A stretch of DNA of 64,000 bases from Elmis aenea. Taxonomy: Eukaryota > Arthropoda > Insecta > Coleoptera > Elmidae. Of this stretch, positions 46,281 to 64,000 are shown piece after piece (position 1 is the stretch's first letter; each line of letters starts with the position of its first letter). The stretch covers positions 40,368,970 through 40,432,969 of the forward strand of contig OX393579.1 in NCBI GenBank assembly GCA_947652605.1, in the 5' to 3' direction. Made by a program: the position numbers and the translations under genes. The notes under the pieces are model-generated. The model searched no databases. It was given only the letters and a program-made list of their open reading frames with translations, and was not told the DNA's origin.

Positions 46281-48213
46281 TAAATAAAGTTTATTCTCTG
46301 TGTCACTGTTGAAGATTTACATTGAATGAGAATGCATTATACTTGCATTTTCCTCTTAAAAAGATATACAAACGTGGCCGTCCGCAGGGTGGGGCACGGG
46401 GGGCTTTGCCCCCTTTGATTAATTGTATATTTAGAAACTGACAGGAAGAAGTTTTTCATTCAAAATATAATAAATAAGTTATGTTTATTAAAACATGAAT
46501 AAGTTTTGCTCCCCCTGAAAAAATCATGCGGTCGCCCTGGGGTACAAAAGCATGAAATATTTTCAAAATCCGTTGTAAAGTGAATATACAAAATTAAAAT
46601 TCCTTGTTTATCCCTAATTTTGATTAAATGTGCAGATCCAATCTAATTAACATTGTTATGGGCAATATACCGTATAAACTATAATAAATAAATTTAAAAA
46701 ATGTTTTGTTGTAGAAAAAGTAGTCTTTTATATTTTTCTTCTCTTTTTCTTTAACTTTTGATACCGTTTACGTTTATATAAGAATATACTTGATTTTATT
46801 ACATAACACATATTTCCATGGTCTATTTTACTTTTAATTTTCTGGTGAAAACATTTCCAATATTTAAAAAAAAATTAATTATCTAATGCTAGTAGAAATA
46901 TTTAATTTTTTAACGATCCCTAGTATAATATGTAGCTCTAACACGTCATAAATTTGAGTACCTAGCGTAGTACTAAAGCAGTTGGTTTTGCTATACTTAC
47001 AAACTTTTAATTTGTACACCCTAACTTTATTTTTATTTACAGGAACATCAAGAAATGCAGTAAGCCAGAAGGAGTGACCAGGCATTAGTGGTTAGGATGA
47101 ATTACATTAAGATTTATTTGTGAAGGTTAATTTTTACAATGTACTAATCTATGGAAAATATGGATTTGAACTGAAACTGGAATCTCTCATACCTATTTAT
47201 GTTGTTATATTATTGCTTAAGTATACGAATTATTTAATATTACTGCCTTAATAGACAATAAGTTCCTACAATATAAGTATGAATTAAAATTTTATAAAAC
47301 CTTTAAAAAATATAAAATTGTTAATATTCCATACTTTTTTGTAACAATGTTTTCATTCCACAGCAAAAACATTGAACAATGCTCACTAAAATATTTTACT
47401 TTGTGTAAGAATTTGTATACATTTTAATTTTATCCTTTTTATAAAATAAATGTAGTCTAATACTGAATGGATGCACTATTGAAAGTTGCATTTGTAAGTT
47501 AATTTTAAACCATGTGCAGTTGCAAGTTGCAAACTTACATTCCTGTTGGGTTTGATTTATTAGTGCTTTAAAATGATAAATAATGATTGTGCTAGGTACT
47601 ATTAAGTTTTGTAATTTATTTCTGTTAATTATAGCATTTTTCAAATAATATGTGATCTTCAAACTGCTTTGGTTTTGTGATTATTTTAATAATAAACTTA
47701 TTATTAACACTGTACGTTTATTTAAACTATTTCTTATCACTTAACCTACCCGATAACCATATGTTGTTATTATCTTGAAAAAGAAATAAAGTGACATTTT
47801 CTTAACTAACATAAATATTAAACGTTAGTGGTGATAACAACAATTGTTACAATTCTGCTACATATGAAGTAATTATATTACAAAAGTTTAATAAAAGTTG
47901 TGGAAATAAACAGTAAGTAGAATAAACAGTTTTTATAAAACATTTAAAACAGATACAGTAAATTACATAATATTTAATTTTTGTCTTAAATACATTACTT
48001 AAAAGGCCTTAATCTCGTTGTGTATTTTAACGTGTTTTAAATTTTGGGCTTAACATAAAAATTTCGCAACAAAATGGGTTTAATTAAAACAGATAATTTG
48101 ATGCTGAATTAGAAATGTCCCAGTTTTCTTGGGCCTAAAATCTCTGTGTCCCAAAAAGAGGTTTCGGGACTGTCGAATAACCCGGTTTAACAAAACTGCA
48201 TTTAGTATGATAG
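46281..48213. other. Intergenic stretch, almost featureless
   Basis: AT-rich. A short GC-rich piece at about 46375-46545 (GGGGCACGGGGGGC and GCGGTCGCCCTGGGG) looks like a small worn MITE. No exon or RNA gene seen. Confidence 0.45.
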
Positions 48214-48221
48214 TACGTAAT

Positions 48222-49078
48222 CATAGGCGCCGACTACACGGGGGCAACGGGGCTCGTGCCCCCATAATGATAGAACTAGGGGGGCATTGCCCATATGCGA
48301 CATCGCAAAGGCTAACTTGTGCAAATCAGATTTTAATTATGCCAAACAGCACTTATCACCTTTGAGTTTGACAACTTACAATCAGTGCCAAACATTGTTT
48401 TATGTCCATTCTGAGACTGGACTGAGACTATGTACCAATACCTATCGTATAGGTACTTGTTACACTGGTGCATCGTACATTTACCGTTCTCATTTCTCAA
48501 GCTGTTAACAGTTGACGAGTTGTGTGCCATTCATCCTTTTTTTTGTAATTTATTTAATTTGTACTTTCAATTAACTTTAATTTTGTACCTAACAGGGCTC
48601 GAAACTGAAACAAAAATTGATCAACAGTTAACCGAAATCGAGAACTTTATTTTTATAACGGTTTGTTTAAAAACCTTTTATTTTTCGTTACGAAAAAATC
48701 CGGTTTTGTGTAAAAAAAACTGATTTAACTTTTAAACCGGTTTTAAAAATCCGGTTTTTGACATTATTTACATTAGGAATGCAACCTATGAAAAGATATT
48801 ATCTATTTATAATTTTATAATATAGGTATGTACCATCAAGCGTTCAGTAATGACTTAATTATTTTGGTTAAAGGTTACCGTTTTTTTTGCCATAAAAAAT
48901 AACGGTTAACTGGGTTTTTGTCCGGTTTTCTTAAACCGTTTTTTTTACCACTTTTTTAACCGTATTTTTACCGGTTTTTTTAAACCAGTTTTTTTAAACC
49001 GGTTTTATAACCTGGTACCTATTGTAGTTAATGAGTATCCCCTGACCCCCTAGCGAGTTTAGAAAGGCGGCGCCTATG
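48222..49078. mobile_element. hAT-type MITE (857 bp) with perfect 8-bp target duplication
   Basis: Inverted ends CATAGGCGCCG and CGGCGCCTATG, flanked by TACGTAAT at 48214-48221 and 49079-49086. The right half (about 48630-49015) is filled with irregular AAACCGG / CCGGTTTT repeats. No transposase ORF; small ORFs inside are chance frames. Confidence 0.9.
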
Positions 49079-49086
49079 TACGTAAT

Positions 49087-49664
49087 TGAAGTTGATTTTA
49101 TTAAATAATAAAATAGGATTTAAAAAATACTCCTATAAAACACATTAACACTGTCATTTTCGCTGACATTATTTAAAAGTATTTTGCTCAATTATTGTCC
49201 CTGTTTTATACACATATCCATTTAAATTTAAAACGTTGGTTTAAATAAAAACTAAAGGAAAAACCTCTTCTCGTTTTCATCGGGTAGACCTTTCTATTAA
49301 TTCTGTTTTGAATACGGAGAAAAAATTATTGAAGAAGCAGAAATACATAAAATCTAGAAATGCAAAAACTTTAATTTTAAAAAGGAGAAAGAGTTCGTAA
49401 ATATATACTTATTTATGGTATGACAATTTGCAAAAATGTTGAAGTAATTCAAAAAATGACTTAAGTATTTTTAATTTTTATTTACTAAAGCTTTTAAAAC
49501 ATTTTTCCCAATCTTTCCTCCCAGTGGATAAAAAAGATACTGTACCATTACATAATGGCAACAATAAATTGTCATAAATTTACAATTCTTTGAACTATTT
49601 CTTTAAATATGTTTAGTTTAAATTGTCTAATATAAAATTTCTATTAGCACTATAAGAATAAAGA
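49087..49664. other. 5' flank of the argininosuccinate lyase gene
   Basis: AT-rich. It must contain the promoter and leader unless an untranslated exon lies further up. I see no TATA box or initiator that I could defend. Confidence 0.35.
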
Positions 49665-61136
<11,472 letters not shown>

Positions 61137-61238
61137 ATTAAGTTAATAATCGAAATGCTTATATTATTTAAAATACAACTCTTTGACCAGTACCTAACAA
61201 TTTGTTTAAAAACTCTTGTTATGATTGGTAAACTTAAA

Positions 61239-61244
61239 AATAAA
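61239..61244 (+). terminator. ASL: ASL polyadenylation signal
   Basis: First AATAAA after the ASL stop, about 100 nt downstream. A second lies near 61290. Confidence 0.6.
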
Positions 61245-61435
61245 GATATTATTTTAACTTATTAAGGTTTACCCTTTTCTTTATGGTAATAAATAAAGAT
61301 AACCACTTATGAATTACTGTACGTATTTTAGAGATACACAAAATTACTATAAAGGCATTCGTAACAATGTTGTTTAGGCCATGAGGTAATTTTTGTTTTT
61401 AGCAAATATAGTAAAAAACAGACTCTCTTCAACTC

Positions 61436-62693
61436 GGACACGGTCAACTGGGCGACGGTCAACTGGGCGACAGGAACTTAAACATTTTTGAACTCTCATC
61501 TTAGCACACGATTTTATGGATAGTTTTTGTAAATATTGGTTAGGTAGATATACTTACTTCATTTTGTAGAACTATATCGTACATCGAAATTTGTAGAATC
61601 ATTTACGAAAGATATGATCAAAAAACGTGGTCCGAAAATAATTTAAAAATGAAGAAGCATGATTGCACATTATTAGAATAAAGAGAAAAATACAGTTTTT
61701 TCATTAATTTATCAATATAATTTTGTAATTAACAATCATATTTACATTAAAACAAAAAAGTATATAAAATTAGAATATCTAATTATTATAGATTAAATTA
61801 AAATCATTTTTCACATTCATTGATTAATACTCAGTTTTAAAAATATGATACATAGTAAAATAAAGTTTGGTTGATACAGTTTTATGAGCAAACAAGTTTT
61901 AGATTTAAACTCTTTAAAATCGAATTGTAAAGATATAATAAAAATTGACATTCCTTGTTTTTACCTAACACCCTTTAATTAATGTTATTAGCACTACCTC
62001 GTAGATAACCTATTAGCTGGAAAACTAAATAATAGGTCAAATAATTGATGTCATTTATTAATGTTATTTTGTAATTAACAAACATATTAACACATATCAA
62101 ATATACCGGGTGTTTGAAATTTAAGTTTAAACATGGGAATCTCGCGTATAATAACATCTAGAGTTTAGGTTTAAATTTGACATAGTAACTTAATTTAGTG
62201 CTCGTTAATAATCCGAAAAGAAATTTGAAATATATAATAGACTATTTACGAGTATTGCTTATAACATGATTTATAATTCAAAAATAATTATGTTGTTTTG
62301 AATGTTATATACTTTTTTGTTTTGATGTAAAAATGTTTGTTAATTACAAAATAATATTCATAAATAAATGAAAAAACTGTATTTTTCACTTTATTCTAAT
62401 ATTGTGCAATCATACTTCTTCATTATTAAATTATTTTCGAACCACGTTTTTTGATCATATCTTTCGTAAATGATTCTACAAATTTCGATGTACGATATAG
62501 TTCTACAAAATGAAGTAAGTATTATTTAACCAATATTTACAAAAGCAATCAGTAAAATCGTGTGCCAAGATGAGAGTTCAAAAAATGTTTAAGTTCCTGT
62601 CGCCCAGTTGACCGTCGCCCAGTTGGCACGTCGCCCAGTTGACCGTCGCCCAGTTGACCGTCGCCCAGACCGTCGCCCAGTTGTCGCGTACCG
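61436..62693. mobile_element. Foldback (FB)-type element with tandem-repeat arms and 9-bp target duplication
   Basis: Flanked by CTTCAACTC at 61427-61435 and 62694-62702. The arms are inverted copies (GACAGGAACTTAAAC, GTACATCGAAATTTGTAG, GAAGAAGCATGATTGCACA-type blocks), at about 61440-61720 and 62335-62690. The outermost part consists of tandem copies of GTCGCCCAGTTGACC: about two on the left and about six on the right, one of them shortened. Long inverted arms built from short tandem repeats, with a 9-bp target duplication, are the known hallmarks of Drosophila FB (Mutator-like) elements. No ORF of note lies inside. A left arm of another foldback family (62103-62260) sits in its centre. Confidence 0.8.
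62103..62260. repeat. Left arm fragment of the 24671/34193 foldback family
   Basis: Begins TATACCGGGTGTTTGAAATT, then TTTAAACATGGG and TCTAGAGTTTAGG. Its natural partner arm is at 62820-63268, outside the FB-type element that encloses this fragment. Confidence 0.7.
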
Positions 62694-62819
62694 CTTCAAC
62701 TCACTCGAGGTTGTGCCTGCACATATAAAAAAAAACTTTAATTACACAATTGTTTAAAACAAACTTGGAAATATACTTTTTTTTCGTTAAAAGTAACCGA
62801 GACATCCTGCACTACAACG

Positions 62820-63268
62820 ACCGGGACACTGATTTATAATGGTTGTTTTCAAATTTGACAATGAATTTAGAAGTAAAATGCTATGGGTAATACATTAATG
62901 AATTCAGAAAAAAATCTATTTGATTATGACAAGAGCAAAATTGCACCCATAAGAAAAAATAAAGTTGATTTTTATCAAAACAAAAACGATTTGATCTAGG
63001 TAAAATTAGTAATTACTCTAATTACCATCCGATTTGGCTTAAAAAGTTGCTCAGGTAACACATTTGAAATATTTTAAACTCCAAAGGATTTAAAGACGAT
63101 TTCCAGTTTTTTCTAATTTTCTCGAATACCGTTTGAGATATTTCCAATTTCCCTTCGGATTATTAATGAGCATCGAATTTAGCAGCTTTGCCAAATTTAA
63201 CCTATACTCTAGCTATTATAATAAGCGCGATCCCCATATTTAAACAAAAAAAATTTAAGACTGTATAA
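62820..63268. repeat. Right arm of the 24671/34193 foldback family
   Basis: Matches the right half of 24671-26151 (ACAATGAATTTAGAAGTAAA, CCGTTTGAGATATTTCC, CTATACTCTAGCTATTATAA). The end (CTGTATA at 63268) is worn. Confidence 0.75.
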
Positions 63269-63851
63269 AAAACATATTTTACTAAACTCATACATTCAAA
63301 GAAAAAAGTTGTTATTGTTGTCATAAAAACTGTAGTGTTTGCAAAAATAAAACTTTTAAAAAGTGCCTAAACCAGTCTTAGTTACGTAACTGTTTAAATA
63401 CGACAGTAATGGCCGATTCATAGAAATGTCTCGTATTATTTACTTTTTTTGCTTATAAAATGTAAAGAAGTCATGACATAAAGAACAAAAGCATCACATT
63501 ATTAATTGAAAAAACTGTTTTAACGTTCTTATTCAAACAGATACATAAAGTAATCGTGATATCCCGTGCAGGTTGGGACACCCTGTATTTGATAAGGTAT
63601 CGGAAGATACCTTTGAATATGGAGGTATCTGGCATATACGAAGAATCCAAAACGACTTTGATAATAGGCATGCAACGTTAAAGTAAACAGCTAATTTTTG
63701 ATAGGTCATTATCGTTGTTCTAGTATTTTGGGTTGCATAATACACTTATCCAGCTACATAAATTTAAGGTTTGATCAAAAGTCTCATTATTCATAAGATA
63801 TCGTAATTAGAACTCCTAATAGCGTGACATTCGCTCGAGAACTTTTCTAAA
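63269..63851. other. Intergenic stretch before the last gene
   Basis: A foldback end GGGACACCCTGTATTTG lies near 63577-63593. The remainder is AT-rich and must include the promoter of the gene starting at 63852, but no element can be pointed out. Confidence 0.4.
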
Positions 63852-64000
63852 ATGGCAACTGAAAAGTTATTCATAAGTAGCAATATTGTATTGGAAAATG
63901 AAATATTAAATGGTGGAATATTAGTAGACAAAAATGGAAAAATAGCAAAACTGGTAAACAAAAATGAAACAATTGTGTATAAAAATGATGACAATGTCGA
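63852..64000 (+). CDS. Amidohydrolase-like protein, N-terminus only (allantoinase/dihydropyrimidinase type?)
   Basis: ATG 63852 in the context AAAATGG, then 49 codons open to the window end. The product has KLFISSNIVLENEILNGGIL then VDKNGKIAKL. This is the short N-terminal beta-sandwich pattern of cyclic amidohydrolases: a hydrophobic strand, an S/N-x-V turn, a GGILV strand, then a D-G-KI turn. Allantoinase, which opens the allantoin ring in purine breakdown, is the best fit by length before the GGI block. Dihydropyrimidinase-like proteins remain possible. The metal-binding HxH motif would lie downstream of the window. Same strand as ASL, about 2.7 kb downstream. Confidence 0.5.
   Translation, partial: MATEKLFISSNIVLENEILNGGILVDKNGKIAKLVNKNETIVYKNDDNV

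Noticed and set aside
48630..49015. Interstitial telomeric repeat
   Set aside because: The AAACCGG units are irregular and in both orientations, and are not the insect TTAGG repeat. They lie inside a MITE.
62596..62690. Regular GTCGCCCAGTTGACC repeats that could suggest a CRISPR array
   Set aside because: Units are directly adjacent without unique spacers, occur in inverted copy at 61440 and lie in an insect genome. They are the arm of a Foldback-type element.

Overview
The window looks like AT-rich nuclear DNA of an insect, most likely a beetle. The reasons are GT-AG introns ranging from 53 nt to over 12 kb, an animal-type argininosuccinate lyase, and an extreme load of DNA transposons (hAT, piggyBac, mariner and many long inverted-repeat elements) plus a jockey-type LINE and a tRNA-derived SINE. 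The assignment to beetles is inference; nothing in the sequence proves the order.

Three genes are visible, all on the + strand. (1) About 16.7-45.0 kb: the 3' six coding exons of a large gene for a Ser/Lys/Asn-rich, mostly disordered protein. The visible exons join in perfect phase into 1757 residues ending at TGA 44991-44993. The start lies upstream of the first recognisable exon. I do not recognise the family. (2) 49.7-61.1 kb: a complete seven-exon argininosuccinate lyase of 465 residues, the usual length, with its active-site motifs intact. (3) From 63.85 kb to the window edge: the first 49 codons of a gene whose N-terminus resembles cyclic amidohydrolases such as allantoinase. Both metabolic genes would act in nitrogen metabolism, but their adjacency is not evidence of joint control.

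Most of the remainder is repeat. 1-16.7 kb is non-coding as far as I can see and holds a SINE with target-site duplications, a 1.5-kb near-palindrome and several nested foldback elements. The first intron (17-29.5 kb) holds back-to-back mariner transposase remnants, a perfect 502-bp tandem duplication, and a truncated piggyBac-like element that contains two further inverted-repeat elements. Later introns hold hAT-type MITEs and three foldback elements nested inside each other. The ASL introns hold a piggyBac-like MITE with a hAT MITE inside it, and a four-layer nest: foldback inside hAT inside jockey LINE inside an older palindromic repeat. Downstream of ASL is a Foldback-type element with tandem repeats in its arms and a 9-bp target duplication.

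The most interesting theme is that many unrelated-looking long inverted-repeat elements share the terminal motif TACAGGGTG. Three of them still carry short pieces of what looks like the N-terminal helix-turn-helix (DUF4817-like) of one transposase family. This suggests they are internal-deletion or foldback derivatives of a single autonomous lineage.
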